DNA of 64,000 nucleotides from contig JAOVVO010000276.1 of NCBI GenBank assembly GCA_028564675.1, forward strand, positions 1-64,000, read 5' to 3'. The translations under genes and the position numbers were made by a program. Source of the stretch: Onchocerca lupi (taxonomy: Eukaryota; Nematoda; Chromadorea; Rhabditida; Onchocercidae). The notes under the pieces were generated by a model. That model made no database searches. It saw nothing but the letters and a program-made list of their open reading frames with translations, and had not been told where the DNA came from. Below, piece by piece: positions 50,101 through 61,827 of this stretch (positions within the stretch are counted from its first letter, which is position 1; every line of letters starts with the position of its first letter).

Positions 50101-53100
50101 CGAACGAGGGGGGCTTACTGCAAAGAATGATTTCGAAAAGATGATGGAATTGCTGGAAGGTGCAAGCAGCGGTTTACAAATATGTCAACCTAACGAGGCG
50201 CGGTCATTGCTCAAAGATTTCGAAACAGATCTCGTTGATGATGTTTATGATTACTGGTTACAAAAGCGCAAGGCTAGTTTTTTTCTAATTCTGAAATGAA
50301 TCAGAGATATTCTGAGATCAAGATTTTGCAATTCATGCATTTTATTTGTCATAATGTGGTGTCTGAAATCAGCATATGACAATTGTATGGAAAATTAAAA
50401 TATATTCCAGGATGCAGCAGCATCGCGTAAGATTGCCTCACTGATACCACGGGTAAAAACAGATGCACGCCGAGATGCTTCAGGTTCGGATATTGCTTAT
50501 GTTGCGTTTAGGCGACGTTTGGAACGAATGCAGACCAGAAAAAATCGTAAAAACGATGAAGATTCGTATGAAAAGATACTGAAACTTGGCCATGATCTCA
50601 GTAGGGTTGTTATCCTCTTCGATATGCTTAGACGAAGGTAAGTATACATCCAATTTTTATTGTAGTTCCAATTTTTTGAAGTCATTCTCAATGAGTTTTT
50701 ATAGAATTCGGATTTTAGAATATTCAAATTTGAGATAATTTCAGGGAACACACCAAACAGACTATCATAAGATTAGATGACAAAATATGCAAATGCCGAT
50801 GGACTGTTTGTGACTTCAATTGTGTCCTTTACAATCACATATTGTCTAAAGCGAAGTTGGAGCGAAATGCGACAATGAGCCCTACGGATGAATCGCAGGT
50901 TAGCATCTGAAGTTGATCGAATTTGAATGTCTTATGTTGCGTAATCAGCTGTTTGGTACTTTGAGTGCAGACTTTTTCGAAATATTCTGTATAACGGAGT
51001 GTTTACAAATTTTTTTCTTTTTTTAAATTTAATTTGTTTAGTTTCTGGCAATATATCTAGGAAGATAAAAGAATTTATTTCCCTTATAATCACTAATCAT
51101 TGTTTTATGAGTGACATACTACTTGGCAATTCATCTTAATTTTATGAGGTCTTTTTGGTGTCTTTCCTGAAATTACCTAAAGTTTGAATATTCTGAAGTG
51201 TTTTATATCATCTAAGATTTGGATATTCTGAAATCTTTTGTTTCATTCTAAAATTTTTTATGTCACCTTTTTTTTTAGGATGAATTGCCAAGTAGCATGT
51301 CACCAACCAAATTCAAGGGACAGAAGCGGAAACGACATTCCAGAACTTCGATATCTGAAACGGATAAAGATTTAGTCAGTCGGGCATGGCTGAAAAGGAA
51401 TGCAGAGGTAAGATCTATTTTGTTTTGAAGATGAGGCAAGTAATTAGGAATTCAAAGTGAACATATTCAAAATTATTATAGCACTGAAAATTAAAATTCT
51501 CTCAAAACAATTTTTTTAGAGTTTAGATACAAATCGAGATATGTGTTGTGGTTAGAATAGAAAATAATATCGTGGTATTAAAATTGCTGTTTCTAAATTA
51601 AAGGAAATAATTGGGTCTTTTTTCAATGAGTAATGTTCGAAGGTTTCCAAAATAAATGATGTAATTAAAAAACGCTGACAGCTAATTAAAAATTCAGTTA
51701 TGGAATAAGCCTGCAACCGCTGCCAGTGTATTGAATGCCGGAGCATCCCCATGCACGATTTCAATAGCTGATGCAGAACGTAATGCGGAAGCGGCATTGG
51801 ATGGCCGGTATACATTTAAGAGGCGACGTGGATGCATATATCGGTCGAGTTTGTTCTCGAACCGATCAGAAGGTAGAATTGTAAAGTTTTGATACTTTTG
51901 GTTTGGTTATCAGCGGGATTTGAATCTTAGTTTCAATGATATCTGTTTGGATTTCAACTCTCGATGATCGTTTTCAAGTTTTGTTTTTCCAAGAAAATTT
52001 TTAGTTCCGAAAGTTGGTCCTGCAGAACGTTTCTATCGGACATTTATGCCATCTGCAAATGGTATACGTTGTATTGGCTATGCAAGACGAAGAATGGGAC
52101 GAGGCGGAAGGTTTATATATTTTTTGGAATTTTATAAATTGCATATATCAGCATTTAGAAGCATATTTTGTAAGTACTGACAAATGTAAGAATTTAATTG
52201 AGATCAGATCACTAGTAAAAGTTTTTTTAGGATCATATTCGATCGCGTTCTGCTTTCTGAACCTTCAACATCACAATCCGCTCCAGATCCATCATTCTGT
52301 TCCATTATCGATACCACAAAGTTAGTTTTTAACTTGCTCGTGATATTCTAATTTTTTCCGAAATATTGAAGGAACGTATTGAGCTTTTTATGTTGCTAAT
52401 CGTAGTTTGAATGTAGGTGATGGCACAAATTTTCCTATATTTAGAAGTTATCAGTGTAAATTGGTCACTGTTGATGGCAGTAAGGATGGTAATGATTCAT
52501 CATCGGATTCTGATGAAAATCGTAGGAATTGGGATGATGAAGATGAGCGAGAGTACAGGAGACAAGAAGAACTGTATGCGAAGCGAATTTTTGATATGTC
52601 CGTTGCCGGTTCCATGCAGAAACTTCAGAGTAGTGTAAGTATTTGCTATTTAGAAATAAGCATTTCAAAATTCGTAAAGATTATATTGAAAAAATATTGC
52701 TTTTCAATTTTTTTTGACATGACCGTTTTGATCTGCAGTTTGATTGATTTCCTATCGAATTAATTGACTGTAATCATATCCATTCCATTTATAACAGATC
52801 ATTTTATAGGTGGGTCGAGATGGGACTTCATCGGTAGGTACCGGTGAACAGGTAGTAGTGCTTGGTGAAGATAGCAGCGAATCAAATTCGAGTATTGGGC
52901 AAAATATCATTTCAGTCAATGGTGTTCACGAAACGGATCGCTTACGAGTTGTTAAGTAAGTATTGTACATGGTTTTTCTTTCATGAATATTTATAAGAAT
53001 TATTAATATTTCATGAATATATATTTTTGATTTTTTATTAATCAGGAATGAGAATTAATTGTATCCTTTAGTTTGCAACAAAATGGACCACCACTAAATG

Positions 53101-56100
53101 TCAATGTAAGATCGGTCGGTGATTGCGGCTTGCAGCCCGTTTTGCTGACTGCATCTGTAGCTGGGAAAGTGGAAAAAGTGGCACCATTACCAAATGCATC
53201 GTCTGTAAATTATCAAGTAAGTGATTCTTGATGCTTGTGTCTATCTCCGTAGATGATTTTTATTTAAGTGAATTCCAAAAACATTGAGCAGCAAATACGC
53301 GAGATCCAGTATAGATTACAATAGATTAAGTTGTAATTTAAGGTTCGTAAACATTATGGTTTAAATAGTTCAGATGCGGAATTTTGCTGCAGTTACCGTG
53401 GACATAATTTAGTACGATATGTCCACCTTGACTTTACTGTGCACGATGGAGTTTCTGACATCGTCACTTTGTTATTATTTACCTGTATTTCTTTTAGATT
53501 TGAAGTTTTTATGATTCAAAAAGTCCTTCAAATATCTGAAATAAAATTCAGTTTATTATTATTAAAAAAAATTATAGCAAAAACGGGTATATGATCATTC
53601 TTTACGCATCCCATCACAAATGTCATCATCGGAAACCAGCGAATCTTCCCCGGTTTTTTACACACATCTCCCGCCACCACTACCTTCAACAACGAGGTTG
53701 CTGACGGCGGGAGAGCAGACGATCCACCGTCCTCCTCGAACGTTTGAATTTGTTAACAGTTCTGGTATGTTGAATCAAGCTCAAACACTATTTGTCACGA
53801 CAACGCAACCACCAAGGCAGGATCATCTGGAACGACAAATTTTGGCTATACCGTCTCAAGAAGTCATATTTGGTGGGCAGAATATTAGACCGCGAGTAAA
53901 TTTCTCAGTTGATTTAATGATTTGTTTAGTTAAAACCTGCTTCCCTGTGATAAAATTTTTCTGGAATTTAAATTCAAATTCCGATAATGTTTGAACTCAT
54001 TGGAGATGTGATCATACTTTATTGACATTGCAGGTAGGTGGAAGACGACGATCGTTTGTTTCTTCAAGCGTTGCACAATTATCGTCGTCTCTTCCGCGAC
54101 CAGAAGTGAATCTGCAGCGCTTAAATACTGGCGGTTTTCATGCAGATATCGTAGCACAAGCCACACATTGCGTTGATACTAAACGACTTGAACTTGCGAT
54201 AAAAGGTTCCGGAGCCCGCATTAAGGTGGGGATGATTATCTTGTTGATAGGCTGCCAAAAATTGTGTAATTGACACTGAGAAGTAAGTAGATTAATCGTC
54301 ATTAATCACCTCGGAAAAAAATCCAGATTTACTCAGAAAAGAGATGATACTGACATTTTCTGAGTCTGACCCAACTCAAAAAAAATGTGCTGCGTCAATA
54401 CTAAGCGGCATGAACTTGTTATATTAAGTTCGGGAATCGGCATTGAAGTTAACGATGCTGGATATTACATATTACATCGCTGGTAGTAAATTCTGGAAAT
54501 CCCTTGTTGATTTCTCGTAGCCAATTTTAAATGTTCAAGTTTTTGATTAGCAGAGAAAAGTTTTGGTTCCAGTTGATATAGGATAGTTTATAGTTTTCAT
54601 AGTTATTATTGATTTATATGATAATATTTTACAGCCTTCTCCGATGATTGCGCACTCTCTTTTGCAATCATGTCCACCAGAAACAAAGACGCTTCGAGAT
54701 CTTTTGTTGGGGGCCGGATTATCAAATACGAAAACAGCATTAACTAATACAACGGTTATGCCATCAGTTACCAAAACGTATGCTGCTCCGCAATATGTAC
54801 CTGTTGTTGGTGATACTCATCGTTACGTACCATTTACTAATGTGGCTACAACCACTTGTAAGTTTTTTTTTCTTTAAATGGATTTTAGGATGCAATTTCA
54901 TGGAATTTCTTGAGTTCAAATTAGTAATAGGACGACAAATGTAATTTTGATGTGTCTGAGTTATTTTTTTGCTTGATGCATTCGTTATTTTAGCATATGA
55001 TCGTACCGCTACACTTAAATCTGTGAAAGTTAAGGGAACAGTAATTCGTGGTTACTTTGAAATTAGTTTTTTTTTTTTTATTTTGCAGCCTACTATGTGC
55101 CAGTAACAGATGTTTCATCACCGGGCAGCGAGAGTATGTCACCACCAACACCGCATTCCATGTCACCAGCAGTGCAAAGTCAATCAACGCGAAATTATTT
55201 CGGAGTTACTGAACCAAAATACCAAACATCTGTTGCTGTAATCAGCGGTCGACCATCTTTGAACGGAACTCAGGTTGATACAAGATGTTGGTTATTTAAT
55301 ATTTCTATAATATTGGTGCTTTCTTTTTTCTCTCTCTCATTGTAATACATCGAAAGTGGAGTTTAGTTAGGAGTACTGGATAATTAATGATTATTGAAGT
55401 ATTTTAAAATAATGCTAGGTGGCGCTCTAGTGGAGATTTGATATTGTTTGCTTCTATTTGAGTGCAACGTTTGTGTTAGTTAATTCGTCTTCATCCAGGT
55501 GTTTGTTGGCTTAGAAAGCATAACACCTCAGTAATAGACGACAAATTAAATGCATGTTGACTTGGTAGCAAGCAGTGTAATTTATACTTGTTGTAAGTTG
55601 ATCTGCAACATGTCTTCGTTAGCTTATTATGTCCTTGCATTGTTTGAATTCTCATTTGTCGCGCATATAAGGCAAAAACAAGTTTCTTGTTTTCTTTCGT
55701 TGATGTTAATCCATGATTATAAAAAGATTTTGCAAAGTTTCTAAAGTAAAAAGAATTTTGTAGGTAGTGGCGGTGCAATAAGCAAAACAAATGGTGGTAA
55801 TCGTGAGCGCGAAACCTTCAGCTCTCCGCAAGTGGGAATTGATTTGCAATCACATCAGGTGAAATGTATTGGTAGTGCCTCATCACCACCAAATGCGATG
55901 TTAGCTAGCGAAAAATCCGCTGAGGGAAATGCTGTTAACCGAAGCGGAGGAAATTCAGCAGCTACCGCTGCAGCGAAACCAGCAGTTGTTGCGGAAAAAA
56001 TATACTCAGAGCCGACAAGGGCTGCAGAAAACACTTTGAGCAACAAAGTTACGAATAATCATCGTGATATCGCTGCGTGTCATGGAATGGTCAATTATGT

Positions 56101-56110
56101 TATTAATTGA
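44133..56110 (+). CDS. epc-1: Enhancer of Polycomb homologue (NuA4/TIP60 complex scaffold)
   Basis: Homologue of Enhancer of Polycomb (yeast Epl1, human EPC1/EPC2), the nuclear scaffold linking the MYST acetyltransferase module to the NuA4/TIP60 complex that acetylates H4 and H2A. Exons: 44133-44294, 47639-47810, 50034-50272, 50411-50637, 50745-50898, 51279-51407, 51698-51872, 52005-52110, 52231-52320, 52406-52634, 52813-52955, 53072-53216, 53578-53895, 54034-54225, 54635-54857, 55089-55273, a probable microexon 55499-55530, and 55768-56110 (TGA). The total is 3,264 nt, about 1,087 aa, with phase continuous. The EPcA domain spans about residues 1-290: KLSFRARNLDATKSMPV, INRAVAQMPTGMEK, PEYDIDSEDEAWL, YVAFRRRLERMQTRKNRKND. 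The later EPC signature IRCIGYARRRMGRGGR lies near residues 440-455. The C-terminal half is Ser/Thr/Pro/Gln-rich and probably disordered. Introns 1 and 2 exceed 2 kb. Intron 3 has a GC donor. The exon 16-18 junctions are least certain. Confidence 0.94.
50273..50410 (+). other. Inferred GC-AG intron 3 of the Enhancer of Polycomb gene
   Basis: Homology and reading phase put the exon 3 end after CGCAAG at 50272, where the next bases are GCTAGT rather than GT. The next exon begins after TTCCAG at 50411 in phase 0. The nearest GT would shift the frame. GC donors are a known minor class of U2 introns. Confidence 0.7.
55499..55530 (+). other. Putative 32-nt microexon of the Enhancer of Polycomb gene
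   Basis: Exon 16 ends in phase 0 at 55273, but the last exon is open only in a frame needing one or two bases from upstream. A 32-nt segment after TTCATCCAG and before GTAATA encodes VFVGLESITP plus two bases. It joins in phase to the last exon at 55768 after GTAG. Without it, no strong donor/acceptor pair keeps frame. Confidence 0.45.
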
Positions 56111-58501
56111 TTTTCTTGCTTTTATGTTGATGAGTATTAAATTCATTGGCTACCTGCATTTACCTCTTTTTTCTCAAGTTTGGATGGGGTATTAGATTGC
56201 AGGTTGAATTCTGTTGTTCAGTTTTTAAAAATTCAATTTTTGGAATTAGAAGTTTTATTATCTTGTCGTGAATGTTGCAAAAAATTTTCATTAATTGCTT
56301 TTGCTTAAAAGTTGGTTTTCCAAATTTAGATAAGATGGTAGATTAACTTTGAACTGGGAGTTTTCTCAAATTTTCATGCAGTGTGTATGAATTCGATGGC
56401 TTAGTAGCATTTATTGTTTTTTAAGATGTTTGAACTTATATGGGCGAGAAAATATGTTCATAGGAAAATAAGTGCTTGGCACCGAAGGAATAAAAATTGT
56501 CACAGGGGAGATGATCAAGTAATTTGGTACAGAAATAGATATATCTAAGGCGGGAGTTACAAGAGATTAGAAATTAGTAAAGCCTAAAGCCATGTTTTTG
56601 CATAGTTCAGTTTGTTGCAAGGAATAATTGCTTATATTTCCGGAAGAAGAAAAAATTGTTGCTTTGTACAAATAAGAAAAGAATACACCATGTATATCTA
56701 TGCGATGCTTATGTCTGTAAAAATAGTGTCATAATTTGATGTGAGTTGTTGGAAAATTTTCTATGAAACTTGTATTACTTTTTACTGATGGTTTTCATGA
56801 TTTGTTGAAGCATTTGAATACACTAACGTGAAATATCGAAATACCTGCATAGTATTCCAAATCAAATTTCGATGCTGAATTAGGCTTGTTTTGATTTTAA
56901 TTTTCGGCTCCGATTCTCATTCATTTTTTGTTCTCACCGAAGGAGATAGGAGAAGTTTCATTTATGCTCAATACGTGTATGTAATTTTCTTTATTAGTAA
57001 AGGAAAAATTTGAAGTTTATGTATTGTAAATTTGTTTTGTTTCGTGGTATATATGTTGCCGACAAGACGCTCATTTTTTACTGCTGCGCTACTGTGAAAT
57101 AGTTGGAAGAAGTAAGATTATCTTCTATATAAAGGATCCAAATTTTTCGGGATAGCAAATTGAGGGAAAGTTGCAGTCTTTTAATTCAGGGAATAACATA
57201 CTGGAGATGTTGCGGACTCATGAGTATTTGGTATTTTCAGATTGAACTATATTAGCTATTTCACGGGATGGTTTTTTTTCTTCTATGCTAGCGTATTTAA
57301 ATATATTTTTCTACACTCATGTCAGTGGTCTCAGTGTTTTTCTTGTTTGATTTCTGATTTAAAGACTTCAGTGTGCATTAGTTGCCCTGTCCTGCTCCAT
57401 TCTTATATAATTACTGTTACAGTAATTATTTCTATTAATAACAAATACCCATCGTGCTTTCTGTAATTCCCAACTGCTATTCCCACTGCTACTTTTACTT
57501 GCAAAATTATTTTTTTTTTTAAGGAAAAACAAGAAGTAGGTGTCGTCACGTAACGGCCATTTGCTACAGTTATACTGCATCGAAGCACACAGTTTACGTT
57601 GTTACTTTTCTTTATTGTTTTCTCTATTTCTTGCTTGGAAGCTTAAAAAACAGCATACTTATAAAATATAAAAGACAAGAAACAAAGAGAAAAAACATGG
57701 TTTGCATCATTTGTGAGATAATTTTCAAGTTGACGAGACAGATCGCTGATTATGCATGCTTTTCCGAACACTTGCATTGTTGGCCGGATTGTTTGATACT
57801 TGTTACTTTTTATTTCTGAATGATGATTTGTAAGATATATTTGATAGCCGGGCTGAAGTGAATTATTTCGAACATTTAGTAGTTGAAGAAGGTGGTATTC
57901 CATATCATTTCCATCTGATAGGCACTGCACGTCTTCATTTGGATAGTATCTGTATAATCTCAAAGATTGTATTATTACTGTGGTAACTGATACGGTAAAG
58001 GAAGCTAGGCGTCGCGATTTTTGACTTTGAAAACAGATTTTGGTAGATTCTTGCTTAGGAATTTTCAGCTTTTGAATCTTTGCAGAAAAATGAGTGATAA
58101 AAATTGTGAGGTATTTATCGTCGACTAAAATTTGCCTTTTTTGCTACAGCAATTCCATTGTGAATCTAAGCAATATGTGAAACAAAGATTTTGATTGAGT
58201 TTTGTCAAGTCCGGGAGCGACTGATAGTTCTATATTTTTCTGGGGAAACTAACATTTGAAAATGAGTTAAATTTTAGTCCTATTTTTTCGGTACTGATTA
58301 ACTTCGAAAGGAAAATCTTTGGTGGCTAGGTATGATTGTTTTTGAGATGCAGCAGGAAATACAGGTAATATGTGTTTCGATATTTCCAAAAACATTGGTT
58401 AGGTAATTGTTTGGCACTATTAGGGAAAATGCTGGGAACACGTAAAGAACTTTTTGGACACATTAAGTACACGCTGTTTATCATTGTTAATTCTACTTCA
58501 G
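56111..58501. other. Intergenic region between the epc and TRMT6 genes
   Basis: About 2.4 kb, including the epc 3' UTR. A candidate polyadenylation signal AATAAA lies at 56489-56494. The short open frames on both strands (for example 57242-57466 plus and 57643-57963 minus) show no family resemblance. Both flanking genes are on the plus strand. Confidence 0.55.
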
Positions 58502-58502
58502 T
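58497..58502 (+). promoter_or_regulatory. Candidate trans-splice or UTR acceptor upstream of the TRMT6 ATG
   Basis: ACTTCAG ends at 58501, leaving a 16-nt leader before the ATG at 58518. No coding exon precedes it. This is the expected layout for spliced-leader addition in a nematode, though a 5' UTR cis-intron is equally possible from sequence. Confidence 0.45.
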
Positions 58503-58517
58503 AACATATCAACTAAC

Positions 58518-61500
58518 ATGATACGAACTGGAGATCACGTTATTATCCAGAAAATGGGCGGTGAACATTTACGTGTGTGCAAAATAACACGAAAAACTAA
58601 AATTTTGATCGAGAAATTACGATTCGAAATTGATGGTGCAATTGATCAACCGTACGGATTGTTTGAAGTAATTCTATTTTCTAGTGCTATTTCGAATTCT
58701 TTCTAGAATAATTCGTATGGATTTACTATTCGATTCTATTCTATAGTACTATTTTAAATTCCATTTATGAATAGTTCCTATGAATTTACTAACTTTTCAA
58801 CAATAATATAGTATTTTAAGATCAGAGTTAAACTTGTTCCGATTGATACATTACAGTATGACTATTTAATTCATGCTATTTAGGTTTCCGCTGGAAAGGT
58901 AACACGTGTCGCACCAGAAAGCATTACGGATATTGCTGCTTCATTCGATTTTGGTATAATTCGTGTGACATTTAGAATATTGCTGTACATTAGCTTTAAA
59001 AACAAGTTCTAATCCTCATTGCCCAGGAATAATTTAAAGAAGGGTCTTACGGCTAGTTCAAAAGTTATTTCCGAGATTCACTTATGACCAATTTGCTTTA
59101 GAGTCGTGCACTTTGAAGGAACATGCTGCTTTAAATGACTTGACATTACTGTTAAGCCTATTTCATTCTTTTTTGTTTAATTCGTTTTGAATCTTTCACT
59201 TTTTATAAATCTGTTGCATAATTATTAAATTTTATAATGCCTCTGTATTACTTCCGTATTACTAATCCTATAATGTTTGCAGATACAGTTAGTATAAGTT
59301 CATTATCCAAATCGAATGATATCAGTAATGTACCGAATAGCTGCAGATCAGCAGCCGAGGAAACAAGTAGCACAAATGCGGCACAAGCAAGACAAAAAGT
59401 GACACAGGATGAAATAATCAAAATGAAAGATACAGGCGTACCAGCGGAGCAGTTGGTAATGTTAGTGCATTATTGAATATTTGGTCAGAAACAAAGCTTG
59501 GATAATACCCACTTGTATGCATATTAAATATCAAGCTTTATTTAATTTACTTATCGGTATAAATTGTAAGAAGTCTTTTGTAATAAGTTATTCCAATAAT
59601 TGTTGGAAAGTTGCACAAATAAAGAATATTGTGGATTCTGAATTGGTTTTCAGCGTTAAGATCTTGATTGATTTTTAAATTCTAAAGCTCGAGTTCCTTT
59701 GTCATCCAGTTTTTTGATATTAAATTTAGGTCCAAAAGCAATTTAGGAAATTTTTATCAAGGATATAGAGTTAAATGTCATCATCATTATCATTAGTTGT
59801 CATCTTAATGAATATTATAGTGGAATGTTTCGAATGTAGAATAGTATTTATACATTTTGATCTTTGCACTCCAACCTAAATCTTTATCTTCAAGCAGTTG
59901 GATTTTATAGAAAAAAATTTATAGATAGCAAAATTGGTTGATGGTAGTGCATCATTTTCGGAACGTACGGTTTATTCACAAAACAAATATATCAATAAAA
60001 AAGCGAAGAAACATTCAGATCACGTCTACCTTTTAAAGCCTACTTTACGTTTGGTAGCCGAATCTTACTATAAAAAAGATCCTGAAAGAGTCTTACATCT
60101 AAGGTATGCTATCGTTTTGCTAAAAGCTATAATGAAAAAAAATAAAAGTTACGCTTTCATATAGCTTCATTATAAGTTATAATAAAGTTATACAAAAGTA
60201 TAACGTAGAACTTCATATTACTTCTTTATAGTAATATCATTTTTAGATGTTTAGTTGGAGGGAGCAAGATTGTTTTCCATATCAAAGCGTAATGATTAAT
60301 AGCATTACCATACTTATATTATCTCTCATTTATGTTATGCATTAATTCAAGTTTAAAATGCTTACTTAAGTGGTTTTTATGTGTGACAGTGATTGATGCG
60401 AATTTCATTTCATTTTCAGAATTGATTTATTATCTCATCTTCTGGCTCTTAGTGGTATTCACTATGGTTCACATTGTATTGTCTTCGAACAATGTTTAGG
60501 TTTGCTAACCTCTGCCATAATAACACGTTTGGGTGGATCAGGAGCATGTATTCATTTACATCGTGGAAATATAGCACAAGCAATTCCATGTGTTGATAGT
60601 ATGGATTTTGATAAAGAGGTTTATTTTTGCGATAAGTAATTTCGGGATTTTCTATTAAGTATTTATAGATTTTCCGGAGAAGTCGTTTGTTATAATGGGT
60701 TTACTAGAAAATTTTTTCTATGTTTGTGGAATTCAAAATATTTCAACATTTTTTAGATTAGTTCAGTATTTTTGCCGTTGCGCATATCCAATTTGTTGGA
60801 AGAATCTATAGAGGAAATTGAAGAACCTATGAATGTTGCAAAACATTTTATCACAATGGGAACTTGTGATAAAAAACAGGAAGCGGTATTAATGGATGAA
60901 GGAGAAAGTTTGTCCAAAAAGAATGAAGAAGCAGAAAAACAAGAAGAGAAGGAAGATAACAAGAATATTGCAATTGGAGAAGATGGCGGAGGGGTTAGTT
61001 TTTCTCTCAAGATTGCGGAACTTTCAATAAAATTTGAAATTTAAATTTTCAGAACGCATCAGCAGCGGATGATTGTTCGTTAGAAAGAAGAGCAGAAAGA
61101 CAACGCTTGCAAAGGCAGGCATGGCAGTTAATGCAAAATGCTGAAATTGAGATATTATTTATTGCTAGTAAAAACATTAATCCGGTTGAAATTTTGGAAA
61201 AAACATGGTCATCCTTACGGCTCTCATCAACAATTGTTATTTATTGCCCAATTGCTGAGGTAAATAAGTTTTTTAGTAATTTCTGGTTTTTTAGTAAATG
61301 TTAGAAAACTAGAAAGAGGAGATAAAAACTAGGAGATTCAGGATAAGAAAAAATCGTTAGCTGATGTTATAGTGATTTAAGTAATCTTTTTGTGCTTAAT
61401 TTTCTCCATGTCGACCATTTTGCAATGATTTACATGCGGCTTGCAAGCTTTATGCCTCCTTTCGTTTGTTTCACATAACTTATCATTCCTTTATGCGCTT

Positions 61501-61827
61501 GATCGTTACCATTCGTTACTATTCATCCTTATTATATGCATTCAATATCTTGCAATCATTCTGTGTATTAATCTTATTATTTTTATTGCAATTTCTAATA
61601 ACGTTTCTCGGATTCTAAAATTTATTCGATATATTCCAATATTTCTTTTTCTTCAGCCACTATATTCTGCATATCACTGGTTGAAAATAAAGAATGCAGT
61701 ACAAGTGCAAATTGTGGATGCTTTTTATCGTAGTCATCAAGTCATACAAGACCGTTCTCATCCAATTATGCAACAGTTCATCACTGGCGGTTTCATTCTT
61801 TCGGCAGTCAAAGTGGAACAGCGATAA
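58518..61827 (+). CDS. TRMT6: tRNA (adenine(58)-N1)-methyltransferase non-catalytic subunit TRM6
   Basis: Homologue of yeast Trm6/Gcd10 and human TRMT6, the tRNA-binding partner of the catalytic subunit TRMT61A (Trm61) that makes m1A58 in the T-loop of tRNAs, including initiator tRNA. Eight exons: 58518-58667, 58884-58953, 59283-59455, 59925-60103, 60420-60618, 60757-60993, 61053-61259 and 61657-61827 (TAA). They total 1,386 nt, or 461 aa (human about 497), with every junction in phase and GT-AG. The N-terminal domain begins IRTGDHVIIQKMGG. The centre has the family helix DEIIKMKDTGVPAEQL, then FSERTVYSQNKYINKKAKKH and LKPTLRLVAESYY. The C-terminal Rossmann-like half lacks an obvious SAM-binding glycine motif, as expected for this subunit. 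An acidic Glu/Lys-rich insert lies at about residues 275-335 and the end reads GFILSAVKVEQR. The ATG follows a possible trans-splice acceptor by 16 nt. Confidence 0.94.
58690..58800. repeat. Imperfect internal duplication in TRMT6 intron 1
   Basis: Segments of the form TAGTGCTATTTCGAATTC, then ATGGATTTACTATTC, recur within about 60 bp as TAGTACTATTTTAAATTC, then ATGAATTTACTAAC. This is a diverged local tandem duplication within the intron. Confidence 0.55.

Noticed and set aside
49955..50299. Start of epc exon 3 placed at the ATG at 49955
   Set aside because: Homology and phase begin at the TTTACAG acceptor at 50033. The upstream residues are intronic.
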